Source of the DNA: Chitinophaga sp. MM2321
GTDB taxonomy: Bacteria > Bacteroidota > Bacteroidia > Chitinophagales > Chitinophagaceae
NCBI RefSeq assembly: GCF_964033635.1
Contig: NZ_OZ035533.1
Location: 4,216,001-4,280,000, forward strand
Length of the DNA stretch: 64,000 bases
Reading direction: 5' to 3'
Below the pieces are notes generated by a model. The model had not been told where the DNA came from and did no database searches. It saw only the letters and a list, made by a program, of their open reading frames with translations. Both the position numbers and the translations under genes were made by a program. Below are positions 28,215-36,953 of the stretch, in pieces (positions within the stretch are counted from its first letter, which is position 1; every line of letters begins with the position of its first letter).

Positions 28215-29222
28215 ATGAAACCTATATTATATATCGCACTGGCTGGATCGCTCGCACTGGGCGCCTGCTCCAGTACATACAAAGCGGCGCAGACACCGGA
28301 CGATGTATATTATTCGCCGCGTCAGCAGGCCCGTACTTATGCATCCACGACCGGCACAGATGGCTCTAATGGCAATTCTGTGCAGGATGAGAACGCTAAT
28401 TATGCACAAGCTGCCGATGAAGATGAAGGCACTTATGTAACTTACCAGGATGAGGATCAGGGAGATTACCAACGCCGTTTAAACCGTTTTGGTAGTAACA
28501 GTGGCTACAGTGGTGGTTACTGGGATGGCTACAATGCGGCTTCTAACCTATATGTAAATAATTATTACGGCTTTGGTATGATGAGCCCATACAGCAGCTT
28601 CGGTTACAGTCCTTTCTACGGCAGCATGTGGGGTCCTTCTCTGAGCATTGGCCTGGGTTGGGGCTTTGGTGGTGGATATTACAGTCCATGGAGCCGTGGT
28701 TACTACGGTGGTGGCTGGGGATATCCTTACTATGGTCACTACTCCCCTTACTACGGTGGCGGATACTATGGCGGTGGATATTATGGCCACGGCAACAGGT
28801 ATTACACCAGCCGTCCGGCTAACTCTTACGGTCCTGTAAGAGGTGGTAACGAAAGAGTGGTAAACAGAAATTTCACCAACAGTGGCGGTACTACCGGCAA
28901 CAGTTACTCCCGTCCAGCAAGAGGCAGCAACATTCAGCCTGTTAATGGCGGCAGAAACACTGGTGGATTCGTGAATCCTTCTTCTACTTCACAGCGCCCA
29001 CGCAGGGTTTTCCAGCAGTCCAACTCTGAAAGACCAGTCACCAGACCTTCAAATAACAGCAGTCAACAGAATAGCAACTATTCACGTCCGCAGAGAGTAG
29101 AATACTCAAGACCCTCTACTCCTGCTCCAACCTACTCAGCACCTTCAGGTGGTAGCCGCGTAAACAGTGGCGGTAGTAGTGGCGGTGGCGGCTACAGTCG
29201 TCCAGCAAGAGGAGGCCGTTAA
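28215..29222 (+). CDS. Gly/Tyr-rich low-complexity lipoprotein of unknown function
   Basis: 335 residues. Lipoprotein signal with lipobox LGAC (Cys17) followed by SSTYK. Residues about 20-95 are acidic and polar; about 95-200 are a low-complexity stretch of Gly, Tyr, Trp, Ser (YYGGGWGYPYYGHYSPYYGG); the rest is Ser/Asn/Arg/Pro-rich (SRPARGS, RPSNNSSQQN, YSRPARGGR). I recognise no enzyme domain. The composition suggests a surface-exposed or self-associating outer-membrane lipoprotein. It is divergent from proS and followed by a strong terminator. Confidence 0.88.
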   Translation: MKPILYIALAGSLALGACSSTYKAAQTPDDVYYSPRQQARTYASTTGTDGSNGNSVQDENANYAQAADEDEGTYVTYQDEDQGDYQRRLNRFGSNSGYSGGYWDGYNAASNLYVNNYYGFGMMSPYSSFGYSPFYGSMWGPSLSIGLGWGFGGGYYSPWSRGYYGGGWGYPYYGHYSPYYGGGYYGGGYYGHGNRYYTSRPANSYGPVRGGNERVVNRNFTNSGGTTGNSYSRPARGSNIQPVNGGRNTGGFVNPSSTSQRPRRVFQQSNSERPVTRPSNNSSQQNSNYSRPQRVEYSRPSTPAPTYSAPSGGSRVNSGGSSGGGGYSRPARGGR

Positions 29223-29237
29223 TAAAAAGATCTTACT

Positions 29238-29276
29238 AGATAAGCGTAGCATAAAAACTACGCTTATCTTTTTTTA
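29238..29276 (+). terminator. Intrinsic terminator after the Gly/Tyr-rich lipoprotein gene
   Basis: Perfect 12-bp stem AGATAAGCGTAG / CTACGCTTATCT with an 8-base loop and a run of seven T. Confidence 0.94.
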
Positions 29277-29386
29277 TTGCACAAGTTTTGCCCTATTGAC
29301 AACGTTATAGCTATTATTGCAGAACACGTCAGCACAATCATAGCCCGACCTGCAGAACAGCATTTCAATTCTAAGTATATAGTATT

Positions 29387-30952
29387 ATGATTAAAAGAAT
29401 TTGCCCTCTTTTAGGAGGCCTCTTTTTATCCGTTTCGGCCATGGCGCAAAGCTCAACAGACGCGCTGCTTTATTCGCCCAACCAACCTTTCGGAACAGCA
29501 AGAAACCAGGCACTCGGCGGCGCAGGTGTTGGCCTTGGAGGAGATTATTCATCCGCCCATACTAACCCGGCGGGTATTGGTATGTTTAAAACCGGCGAAT
29601 TCCTTTTTTCTGCCGGCGTAAACATCAACAACAATACTTCTTCTTACCTGGGTAATAACAGTCTTGATAACAAAGGCAATAAAACCAACTTCCAGCTCCC
29701 TAACATAGGGGTTATCTTTGCTACCAACAAAGGTACCGGCAGCAGCTCCTGGAATAATATTACCTTCTCCCTGGGCGTTAACCGCCTGGCAAATTATAAT
29801 AACAAGATTGTAGTAGCGGGTCGTAACCTGGCGTCTTCCTATACAGATACCTGGGTAGACCAGATGTGGTCCGCGGATTCCGCTGGTATTGAAAATAATT
29901 ATCCATTAGGAGGCAGCCTGGGCTACAGGACCTTCTTAATTGACCGCTACCAGAATACGGATGGCTCCTTTGAACCCATGAGCAATGCCTCTCCTGACCG
30001 GAGAACCGGCGGCCTCACCGATGGGATACAACAGCGCGGCATCCTGGAAACACGTGGCGGACTGGATGAATTTGCCTTTGCCGTGGGTGGTAACTACGGA
30101 AACCGCTTGTATATAGGTGGTAGCGTAAATGTTCCCAATGTAAACTACCGGGAAGATTTTACCGTAATGGAAGATGATGCCAGCAATAATGGCAACAATG
30201 ATTTTGGTTACTTCGATTATCGTCAGTTTCTCAGACGCACTGGGCTTGGTATTGGCGCTAAAGTAGGTGTACTCTATAAAATATCTGATCGCTTCCGGAT
30301 AGGCGGCGCTTTCCATACCCCTACCTTTTATAGCCTGCATGACAGCTACACCGCTGATCTGACGGCCAACACAGAAAGTTATGGCGGCACCCGGTATGCG
30401 CATTCTGACGATGTAACAGAAGGATACCCAGTGGAAAATGACTACAATTATGTTACACCCATGCGTGTAATGGGTGGCGTATCCTACTTTTTTGGCGACA
30501 TCACCCATGTAAGCAATACACAGGGCTTTATCACAGCTGATTATGAATATGTAAACCAGTCGTCCGGCAAATTCAAAATGAGCAATGACCGTAATTTTGA
30601 AGGCGACCTGAACACAAATATCGGCGCGATATACAAGTCTGTTTCCAATGTAAAAGTGGGGGCAGAACTGAAGTTCGCCACCCTTTATGCAGTAAGGGCG
30701 GGTTTTGCAGCTTATGGTAACCCGTATAGCACCGATAGCTACAATGCAGGTGTAAATGCTTCCCGCAAAGTATACAGTGGTGGTTTCGGTTTCCGTAATA
30801 AAGGATTGTATGCTGATCTCACTTACAGTTATACACAGGGCAATGACCGGTACCGGTTGTATACCAGCACCACAGAAGGTCTGACACCGGATGCTGCCAC
30901 ACTGGATTACACCCGCAGCAATATTATTTTAACGATGGGATTCAAATTCTGA
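29387..30952 (+). CDS. FadL/OMPP1-like outer-membrane protein
   Basis: 521 residues. Signal peptide ends AMAQ (about 21). The following SPNQPFGTARNQALGGAGVG and SSAHTNPAGIGMFKTGEFLF segments are the N-terminal hatch typical of the OMPP1/FadL/TodX family, with the NPAG motif; the rest is amphipathic beta strands ending in the aromatic LTMGFKF. The family carries hydrophobic substrates across the outer membrane; the substrate is unknown here. The TGA stop is the first three bases of family A palindrome copy 3. Confidence 0.9.
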   Translation: MIKRICPLLGGLFLSVSAMAQSSTDALLYSPNQPFGTARNQALGGAGVGLGGDYSSAHTNPAGIGMFKTGEFLFSAGVNINNNTSSYLGNNSLDNKGNKTNFQLPNIGVIFATNKGTGSSSWNNITFSLGVNRLANYNNKIVVAGRNLASSYTDTWVDQMWSADSAGIENNYPLGGSLGYRTFLIDRYQNTDGSFEPMSNASPDRRTGGLTDGIQQRGILETRGGLDEFAFAVGGNYGNRLYIGGSVNVPNVNYREDFTVMEDDASNNGNNDFGYFDYRQFLRRTGLGIGAKVGVLYKISDRFRIGGAFHTPTFYSLHDSYTADLTANTESYGGTRYAHSDDVTEGYPVENDYNYVTPMRVMGGVSYFFGDITHVSNTQGFITADYEYVNQSSGKFKMSNDRNFEGDLNTNIGAIYKSVSNVKVGAELKFATLYAVRAGFAAYGNPYSTDSYNAGVNASRKVYSGGFGFRNKGLYADLTYSYTQGNDRYRLYTSTTEGLTPDAATLDYTRSNIILTMGFKF

Positions 30953-31052
30953 CCAGGATTAAAGGGATAAAAAAAGATTAAAAGGATGGGTGTTTTGTTA
31001 TTAAACAGAACGCCCATCCTTTTAATCTTTTTTTATCCTGCTAATCCTGGTC
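30950..31052. repeat. Family A intergenic palindrome, copy 3
   Basis: Inverted repeat of about 103 bp. Left end TGACCAGGATTAAAGGGATA, right end TATCCTGCTAATCCTGGTC; core GGATGGGTGTTTTGTT on the left against AACAGAACGCCCATCC on the right (two mismatches), loop ATTA. It lies between the convergent FadL-like gene and miaA. The first three bases are the TGA stop of the FadL-like gene. Confidence 0.92.
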
Positions 31053-31073
31053 CGGTTTACTCCTGGTTAAAGG

Positions 31074-31976
31074 CTAGTCAAAGGCTAGTTTAATGCGAGT
31101 CAGGATATCCTCACTATTACGGGGATCAAACCATTCAAATGCGGGATCCTTTCTAAACCAGGTGAGCTGGCGTTTTGCATACTGCCGGGTATGCGTTTTT
31201 ATGTCTGTTACTGCCTGTTCCAGGGAGAGTTGTCCATCGAGATAATCAAATATTTCCTGGTAGCCTACAGTGCGCAGTGCATTATGTTCGCGGTAAGGTA
31301 GTACCGCCTTTACTTCTTCCACCAAACCGGCTTCCATCATCAGGTCTACACGATGATGAATATGCTGGTGCAATAATTCTTTGGGTAAGGTAATGCCTAT
31401 TTTAATGATCCTGAAATCCCGCTGTGTGCGATGGGCGGTGCGGAAAGTAGTGATAGAAAGCCCGGTGGCTTCCAATACTTCCAGTGCGCGGATCAATCGT
31501 TGTGGATTTTTTGTTTCTGCGGTAGCATAGAATATGGGATCACGCCGTTGCAACTGTTCCTGGAGCCATGGTAATCCATGCTGTGTGTATTGCGCATTCA
31601 ACGCTTCCCGGATACCGGCAGGAATGGCAGGCATTTCATCGATTCCTTCGCAGAAAGCCCTTATATAGAGGCCAGTACCTCCACACATCACTGCTACATC
31701 GTTTTGTGCAAATATTTCCTGTGCATATTGCAGCGCCAGTTTTTCGTAGATGCCGGCATTTACTTCTTCCCGGATAGTATGCGAGTTGATGAAATAATGC
31801 GGTACAGCAGCCAGTTCCGAAGCAGACGGTTTTGCCGTACCGATACTGATTTCACGATAGCATTGCCGGGAATCAGCAGAGATAACAGCCGTATTGAACA
31901 GCTGTGCTATTCGTATAGCCAATGCCGTTTTACCGGAAGCTGTAGGACCGGCTATAATGATAATGGTTTTCTGCAT
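31074..31976 (-). CDS. miaA: tRNA dimethylallyltransferase
   Basis: 300 residues, normal length. P-loop GPTASGKTALA near the N-terminus, VISADSRQCYREISIGTAKP, GGTGLYIRAFCEGID, and the C-terminal QYAKRQLTWFRKDPAFEWFD are all MiaA signatures. It adds a dimethylallyl group to A37 of tRNAs reading UNN codons. The last codons contain a 10-base direct duplication (AAAGGCTAGT at the 3' end region). It heads downstream of a run of tRNA-maturation genes on the same strand (tsaC, cca, unknown, miaA); the unknown gene ends upstream within 10 bases. Confidence 0.96.
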   Translation of the reverse strand: MQKTIIIIAGPTASGKTALAIRIAQLFNTAVISADSRQCYREISIGTAKPSASELAAVPHYFINSHTIREEVNAGIYEKLALQYAQEIFAQNDVAVMCGGTGLYIRAFCEGIDEMPAIPAGIREALNAQYTQHGLPWLQEQLQRRDPIFYATAETKNPQRLIRALEVLEATGLSITTFRTAHRTQRDFRIIKIGITLPKELLHQHIHHRVDLMMEAGLVEEVKAVLPYREHNALRTVGYQEIFDYLDGQLSLEQAVTDIKTHTRQYAKRQLTWFRKDPAFEWFDPRNSEDILTRIKLAFD

Positions 31977-31981
31977 TGACT

Positions 31982-32569
31982 TTAGAAACTATTCTCTTCT
32001 TCCGCGGTGCCGCCAAATTCGTCGGCGCCATCGCTATCGCTGCCTAAAGCGTCTTCTTCACCTTCTTCGCCATAGCCATCAGCATCCATCCCTTCTTTAT
32101 TGAGGTCATATTTTTCTTCCATTTCCACGAGCTTATCGCCAACCAGGCCTTTGGTGCCGTATTGGCTGGGGGCGAGACCTTCTTTGCGTACACATACCGG
32201 GTAGGTGATCTTGCTGTTTTCGTCTTTGGACACACCGATCAGTTCTACCAGGAACGACCAGTTTTTGGCAAAATCGTAGAGATAGATAAATTTCTGATTA
32301 GGATCCTTTACAGCAGCAGCAATAGGCGTGTCAGACATGAGCAGGGGCTCTGCCTTACGCGGCTGTTTATCCATTTCCAGGATGATTTCACGGCCACGTT
32401 GCCAGTTATCATTGCTGCGGAAGAAGGTAGCTTTATGTTTAGAATCGAATTCGAATGCCAGCAATATTGCCTGATGAAATAATAAAAACGTCTGATTCGG
32501 CTTGATGGAAATGTCTCTGTAAACACTTTCATCTTCTTCCCAGTAAACTCTGAATTTCAAAACCGGCAT
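31982..32569 (-). CDS. pRiA4b ORF-3-like protein with acidic tail
   Basis: 195 residues. The N-terminal part (about 1-130) has the hallmarks of the PRiA4_ORF3 / IS1096-passenger fold: MPVLKFRVYWEEDESVYRDI, then YLYDFAKNWSFLVELIGV, then a CVRKEGLAPSQYG-type segment. Despite the name there is no transposase or terminal repeat beside it. The last 45 residues are strongly acidic (DADGYGEEGEEDALGSDSDG), unlike typical family members. It ends 5 bases before miaA and sits within a tRNA-maturation run, so a role with tRNA or RNA is a guess from context only. Confidence 0.8.
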   Translation of the reverse strand: MPVLKFRVYWEEDESVYRDISIKPNQTFLLFHQAILLAFEFDSKHKATFFRSNDNWQRGREIILEMDKQPRKAEPLLMSDTPIAAAVKDPNQKFIYLYDFAKNWSFLVELIGVSKDENSKITYPVCVRKEGLAPSQYGTKGLVGDKLVEMEEKYDLNKEGMDADGYGEEGEEDALGSDSDGADEFGGTAEEENSF

Positions 32570-32673
32570 GACAATTTGGTTAAAAGTTAGATAAATATAT
32601 AAAATTCCAGCACTTAGTCAAGGGCGCTGTCTGATACTACAATAATAATTCCGACTCCGTAAAATTACCAATT

Positions 32674-34110
32674 TTATTTAACTGGGGTGAGATCAAATGC
32701 GATCGCTTTTTTCAACATAAATGCATATGCTGCTTCGTACGTGTTTTGGATTTCTCCATCGAGAATAGCTTCCCTAATGGCGCTTTTCAGATCCCCTACG
32801 ATCCTTCCCGGTTTCAGGCCGAATGTTTCCATGATCATTTCGCCGGTTACCGGAGGTTGCCAGTTACGGATGCGATCATTTTCTTCCACTTCTTTTAAAC
32901 GCTGACGGACCAGTTCAAAATTTTCGAGGTAACGTTTTACTTTTGCTTTGTTTTTAGAGGTTATATCCGCCTCACACAGCATCATTAAGCTATCCAGATC
33001 ATCTCCGGCATCAAATAATAATCTGCGGATAGCCGAATCCGTTATATTCTCTTTTGTAAGGCTGATAGGCCGCAGGTGTAGTTCCACCAGCTTCTTTACC
33101 AGCTTCATTTTTTCATGTAATGGTAATTTGAACCGGGTAAAGATACGGGTGACCATTTTACCACCTACCGCATCGTGACCGTGAAAAGTCCAGCCGTGGC
33201 CGGGTTCAAATTTTTTAGTAGCCGGCTTGCCGATATCGTGCAGCAGTGCAGCCCATCGCAGCCAGAGATCGCGGGTATTTTCCGAGATATTATCTACTAC
33301 CTGCAAGGTATGATAAAAATTATCTTTATGCCCCTTTCCTTCATACATCTCCACGCCTACCATATCGATCATTTGCGGGAAGATGATCTTCAGCAATCCG
33401 GCTTTGTACAGCAAATCCAGTCCTACCGAAGGTTTGGCCGACAGCATTATCTTATTAAATTCGTCTGTAATTCTCTCCTGTGAAATAATACGGATGCGTT
33501 CTGCATTTTCCCGGATCGCATTAAAGGCGCTTTCTTCAATTGTAAACTGTAACTGTGATGCAAAGCGGATGGCGCGCATCATGCGAAGCGGGTCATCGCT
33601 GAATGTTTGCGCGGGCTCCAGGGGTGTACGGATGATCTTTTTATCCAGGTCTGCGAGGCCATCGAAAGGATCAAGCAGGGTGCCGTAGTCAGCATCATTC
33701 AGGCTGATCGCCAATGCGTTGATGGTAAAATCGCGGCGGTTCTGATCATCCTGCAAAGTACCCGCCATTACTTCAGGATTACGGGAGTCCTGCCGGTAGC
33801 TTTCTTTGCGGGCGCCTACAAATTCCATTTCGAGGTCATTCCACTTTATCTGTGCAGTGCCGTATGTTTTGAAATAATTTACGGTGATATTGTCGCCCAA
33901 ACGTTCTGCCACCTTATGTGCCAGGGCAATACCATCTCCCACACACACAATATCCATATCTTTTGTTCTTCTTCCCAACAGTTTATCGCGCACAAAGCCA
34001 CCTATCAGATAGGCGGGCACGCCCAGGTCGCGGGCAGCGATCGCTATCTTTTCCAACACTTTCCGTTCCTGCAGGGAGCAGGGAATGTCCAATGGCTTGC
34101 TGCTGATCAT
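32674..34110 (-). CDS. cca: CCA tRNA nucleotidyltransferase with HD domain
   Basis: 478 residues. Head domain with [21 protein letters not shown], containing the GG..RD element and the catalytic Dx[12 protein letters not shown]; poly(A)-polymerase RNA-binding part; and an HD phosphohydrolase motif [11 protein letters not shown] in the C-terminal half. It adds or repairs the 3' CCA. This matters here because both tRNA genes in the window lack encoded CCA. An in-frame ATG at 34161 adds 17 residues of poor quality; the ATG at 34110 ([12 protein letters not shown]) is preferred. Confidence 0.94.
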   Translation of the reverse strand: MISSKPLDIPCSLQERKVLEKIAIAARDLGVPAYLIGGFVRDKLLGRRTKDMDIVCVGDGIALAHKVAERLGDNITVNYFKTYGTAQIKWNDLEMEFVGARKESYRQDSRNPEVMAGTLQDDQNRRDFTINALAISLNDADYGTLLDPFDGLADLDKKIIRTPLEPAQTFSDDPLRMMRAIRFASQLQFTIEESAFNAIRENAERIRIISQERITDEFNKIMLSAKPSVGLDLLYKAGLLKIIFPQMIDMVGVEMYEGKGHKDNFYHTLQVVDNISENTRDLWLRWAALLHDIGKPATKKFEPGHGWTFHGHDAVGGKMVTRIFTRFKLPLHEKMKLVKKLVELHLRPISLTKENITDSAIRRLLFDAGDDLDSLMMLCEADITSKNKAKVKRYLENFELVRQRLKEVEENDRIRNWQPPVTGEMIMETFGLKPGRIVGDLKSAIREAILDGEIQNTYEAAYAFMLKKAIAFDLTPVK

Positions 34111-34180
34111 ATTAATAAATTCCTGTTCAATTTTATTCCTTTCTCTGAAACCAGGGCGCAAATGTAATAAATAAACATTT

Positions 34181-34750
34181 TTAATCCCGGATTATCGCTA
34201 TTGAACCATCCTTTCCGATCCGGATAATCCGGGAAGCCTGCGTATTGGCAGCTTCCTGCTGCCGGTATTTTACTACATAGTCCACCCCATTGACGATAAG
34301 CGGCGATACCCCGCTAAACTGCGCTGGTGAAGGTTCTCCGCTAACATTGGCAGAAGTGGACACCAACGGTTTGCGCAGTCGTTTCAACAAATGGCGGCAA
34401 AAAGGGTCCTGTACAATACGGATAGCCACGCTCCCATCTTCGCCGATCACATTGGGCGCCAATCCTAATGCGCCTTCATAAATGACCGTAGTAGGACGGG
34501 TAAAGCCTGCAATAATATCGCTCATATCCGGGCGGGGATTGGCGACATAGTGCAACAGGTCGCGCAGATCGGCCAGCAGCACCACCAGGCTTTTGCTTTC
34601 ACTGCGTTGTTTGAGTGCAAATACTTTATGCACAGCAGCTTCATTGGTAGCATCACAGCCGATGCCCCAGATAGTATCTGTAGGATACAGGATCAGGCCA
34701 CCACTGCGAAGTACCGGCAAAGCTGCTGTAATATCATCTTCAAAAATCAT
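34181..34750 (-). CDS. tsaC: L-threonylcarbamoyladenylate synthase (YrdC/Sua5 domain)
   Basis: 189 residues, YrdC domain only. Conserved blocks: [16 protein letters not shown], the Lys/Arg pair in [11 protein letters not shown], and [12 protein letters not shown], whose Ser/Thr/Asn bind the nucleotide. It makes threonylcarbamoyl-AMP from threonine, bicarbonate and ATP for t6A37 of tRNA. The Sua5 C-terminal domain is absent, so TsaC is the better name. It precedes cca by 70 bases on the same strand. Confidence 0.94.
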   Translation of the reverse strand: MIFEDDITAALPVLRSGGLILYPTDTIWGIGCDATNEAAVHKVFALKQRSESKSLVVLLADLRDLLHYVANPRPDMSDIIAGFTRPTTVIYEGALGLAPNVIGEDGSVAIRIVQDPFCRHLLKRLRKPLVSTSANVSGEPSPAQFSGVSPLIVNGVDYVVKYRQQEAANTQASRIIRIGKDGSIAIIRD

Positions 34751-34779
34751 GGAAATTTTGTGATTTTTTATATTGTTAT

Positions 34780-35916
34780 TCAGCTATTCAGGCTGTTATA
34801 AACGTTCATCATCGCTGCGGCACACTTTTCAGGGGTGAACAGCTGCGCATGTTGCCAGCCTTTTTGCTGCATATCCTGTACCAATGCAGCATCGCTCACC
34901 ACCCGCTGCATGGCGGCGGCTATGGTAGCGGGATTCAGCGGGTCTACATATAATGCGGCGTTGCCCGCGGTTTCTCCAAAACAGGAACCCTGCGAGGTGA
35001 TCACCGGTGTGCGACTCCACAGCGCCTCCAGGATAGGAATGCCGAAGCCCTCAAATAAAGAAGGATACAGCAATGCCACAGCGCCCTGGTAGAGCAGCGG
35101 CAACTCGGTATGTGACAGCCTGGCCCGCTCATTGAGCCATATCACCTGTTGTGAAAGACCGTTGGCTTCCAGGTAGGCCTTCACCTTTTTCTTATAGTCG
35201 CTTCCGCTACCCAACACCACCAGCGGTACATCCACTGCGCCTTTTAGTGTATGCATGGCCGTTACGATGCCCAATAAATTTTTACGTTCTATTACAGAGC
35301 CGACATACAGGAAATATTGCGGGGGCAGCTGGTATTTTGCGCGCATTGCGGCGATGTCTGTTTCGCTGTGCGTTACCGCGAAAGCGGGGTCACAGCTCTG
35401 GTACACCACTGCTATTTTATCTGCAGGCGTATGATAATAAGTGATCAGGTCCTGCCGGGTTTGTTCACTGATAGCCACTACTTTATCCGCATAACGGCAG
35501 GCATAACGAGCCTTCCGGCGGTAAGTCAGCACATCAATAGGATTGTACTGGCGAGGGTATCTCTCAAAAATAAGGTCATGCATGGTCACGACAGACTTTA
35601 TACCGGAGTGATGTATCCCGAAAGGGATTTCGTGGCTGAGGCCATGATACAGATCAATACCGTAGCGTTGCAGATCCAGTACCACATAGCGGCTGCGCCA
35701 GGCAGACTTCAACCAACGATGCAGCGTCTTTTCAGGCACCACCACGGGAAGCGCCGCAGGATCTTCCATTTTAAACATATCCGTTTTTCTGGGAGCAAAT
35801 AAATAATATTCATGCTCCGGGAAACCCGCTACCAGAGAAGTTATCAGGGTACGGCTATAGTTGCCCAACCCTGTATCATTCTGAAAAGCGCGCTTGGCAT
35901 CAAAACCAATCTTCAT
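34780..35916 (-). CDS. Glycosyltransferase family 4 protein
   Basis: 378 residues, GT-B fold. N-terminal DAKRAFQNDTGLGNYSRTLI (mannosyltransferase-like start), nucleotide-sugar-domain blocks YFLYVGSVIERKNLLGIVTA and the E-x7-E motif in PSLFEGFGIPILEALWS, then CFGETAGNAALYVDP. It resembles mannosyl/glucosyl transferases of lipopolysaccharide or glycan assembly. No other polysaccharide gene is adjacent, so the acceptor cannot be inferred. A family B palindrome begins 10 bases upstream of the start. Confidence 0.9.
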   Translation of the reverse strand: MKIGFDAKRAFQNDTGLGNYSRTLITSLVAGFPEHEYYLFAPRKTDMFKMEDPAALPVVVPEKTLHRWLKSAWRSRYVVLDLQRYGIDLYHGLSHEIPFGIHHSGIKSVVTMHDLIFERYPRQYNPIDVLTYRRKARYACRYADKVVAISEQTRQDLITYYHTPADKIAVVYQSCDPAFAVTHSETDIAAMRAKYQLPPQYFLYVGSVIERKNLLGIVTAMHTLKGAVDVPLVVLGSGSDYKKKVKAYLEANGLSQQVIWLNERARLSHTELPLLYQGAVALLYPSLFEGFGIPILEALWSRTPVITSQGSCFGETAGNAALYVDPLNPATIAAAMQRVVSDAALVQDMQQKGWQHAQLFTPEKCAAAMMNVYNSLNS

Positions 35917-35925
35917 ATGTCAAAA

Positions 35926-36047
35926 ATACAAGAAAACATTTAGGGATGTATGTATTTGGATATTTGGATATTTTGTTTTAGATAAAGATGTACCACAGGA
36001 ACACATCTCTAAATACATAAATCAAAAAATCCCTAAATGTTTTGTAT
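35926..36047. repeat. Family B palindrome, copy 3 (imperfect, between divergent genes)
   Basis: Outer arms ATACAAGAAAACATTTAGGGAT (left) and ATCCCTAAATGTTTTGTAT (right) pair with a 3-base gap. The right arm contains the family word ATAAATCAAAAAATCCC, while the left arm has diverged to GGATGTATGTATTTGGATAT with a duplicated GGATATTT. Unlike the other copies it sits between two gene starts (glycosyltransferase and dapD), not at gene ends. The dapD -7 candidate TATGTTTG (36048-36055) abuts its right tip. Confidence 0.8.
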
Positions 36048-36071
36048 TATGTTTGCAAAAAATAGCAAAAG

Positions 36072-36884
36072 ATGGAATTACAACAACAAATACTCGCTGC
36101 CTGGGCTGATCGTAGCCTTTTACAGGAAACGCAGTACACAGATGCTGTGAAAGAAGTAATAGAGGCGGTAGATAAGGGTAATCTGAGAGTTGCGGCGCCA
36201 ACAGAAAGTGGTTGGGTAGTGAATGAATGGGTAAAACAGGCTATCCTCCTATATTTTACTATTCAGCCTATGGAAACGATGTCGCTGGCTCCGTTTGAGT
36301 TTTATGATAAAATGAAGCTGAAGAGTAATTATAAAGACCTGGGTGTGCGTGTAGTTCCGCATGCGATTGCCCGTTACGGCGCTTTCATTGCCAAAGGTTG
36401 TATCCTGATGCCATCCTATGTAAACATCGGTGCGTATGTGGATGAAGGTACCATGGTGGACACCTGGGCTACCGTTGGTTCCTGCGCACAGATAGGCAAA
36501 CACGTACACCTGAGCGGTGGTGTTGGTATCGGCGGCGTACTGGAGCCATTACAGGCCAGCCCCGTGATCATTGAAGACGGCTGCTTCATCGGCTCCCGTT
36601 GTATTGTGGTAGAAGGCGTACATGTAGAAAAAGAAGCCGTATTAGGCGCCAACGTAGTATTGACGCAGTCTACAAAAATCATTGACGTAAGCGGCAGCGA
36701 GCCTATCGAATACAAAGGCCGTGTACCTGCCCGCAGCGTAGTAATACCAGGTACTTATACCAAGAAGTTCCCGGCAGGCGAATACCAGGTTTCCTGTGCA
36801 TTGATCATTGGTCAGCGCAAAGCCTCTACAGACCTGAAGACCAGCCTGAACGACACCCTCCGTGAATTTAATGTAGCCGTATAG
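36072..36884 (+). CDS. dapD: Tetrahydrodipicolinate N-succinyltransferase
   Basis: 270 residues, the usual length. N-terminal helical domain followed by a left-handed parallel beta-helix of hexapeptide repeats (VNIGAYVDEGTMVDTWATVG, GVGIGGVLEP, CFIGSRCIVVEG). It makes N-succinyl-2-amino-6-oxopimelate in the succinylase branch of lysine and meso-diaminopimelate synthesis. It stands alone, with a -7 box TATGTTTG about 20 bases upstream of the ATG and a hairpin after the stop. Confidence 0.96.
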   Translation: MELQQQILAAWADRSLLQETQYTDAVKEVIEAVDKGNLRVAAPTESGWVVNEWVKQAILLYFTIQPMETMSLAPFEFYDKMKLKSNYKDLGVRVVPHAIARYGAFIAKGCILMPSYVNIGAYVDEGTMVDTWATVGSCAQIGKHVHLSGGVGIGGVLEPLQASPVIIEDGCFIGSRCIVVEGVHVEKEAVLGANVVLTQSTKIIDVSGSEPIEYKGRVPARSVVIPGTYTKKFPAGEYQVSCALIIGQRKASTDLKTSLNDTLREFNVAV

Positions 36885-36887
36885 TTT

Positions 36888-36938
36888 TTAAGGGAAAGAA
36901 CGAAGCAGCAAATTGCTTTCTTTGTTCATTCCCTTAAA
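36888..36938 (+). terminator. Long hairpin after dapD
   Basis: Outer stem TTTTAAGGGAA / TTCCCTTAAAA enclosing a second dyad GAAC-GAAGCAGC / GCTTTCTTTGTTC. The symmetry allows termination in either direction; the T-run is short. It separates dapD from the tRNA-Leu promoter. Confidence 0.7.
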
Positions 36939-36953
36939 ATAGCAGCAAAAAAA

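Noticed and set aside
28560..28800. Short repeats that might be CRISPR or a tandem repeat array
   Set aside because: They are Gly/Tyr codon repeats inside a lipoprotein gene, without fixed period or spacers. No CRISPR array or cas gene was found anywhere in the window.
31982..32569. IS1096-passenger name implying a mobile element
   Set aside because: No transposase, terminal repeats or target duplication nearby; the name is a family label only.
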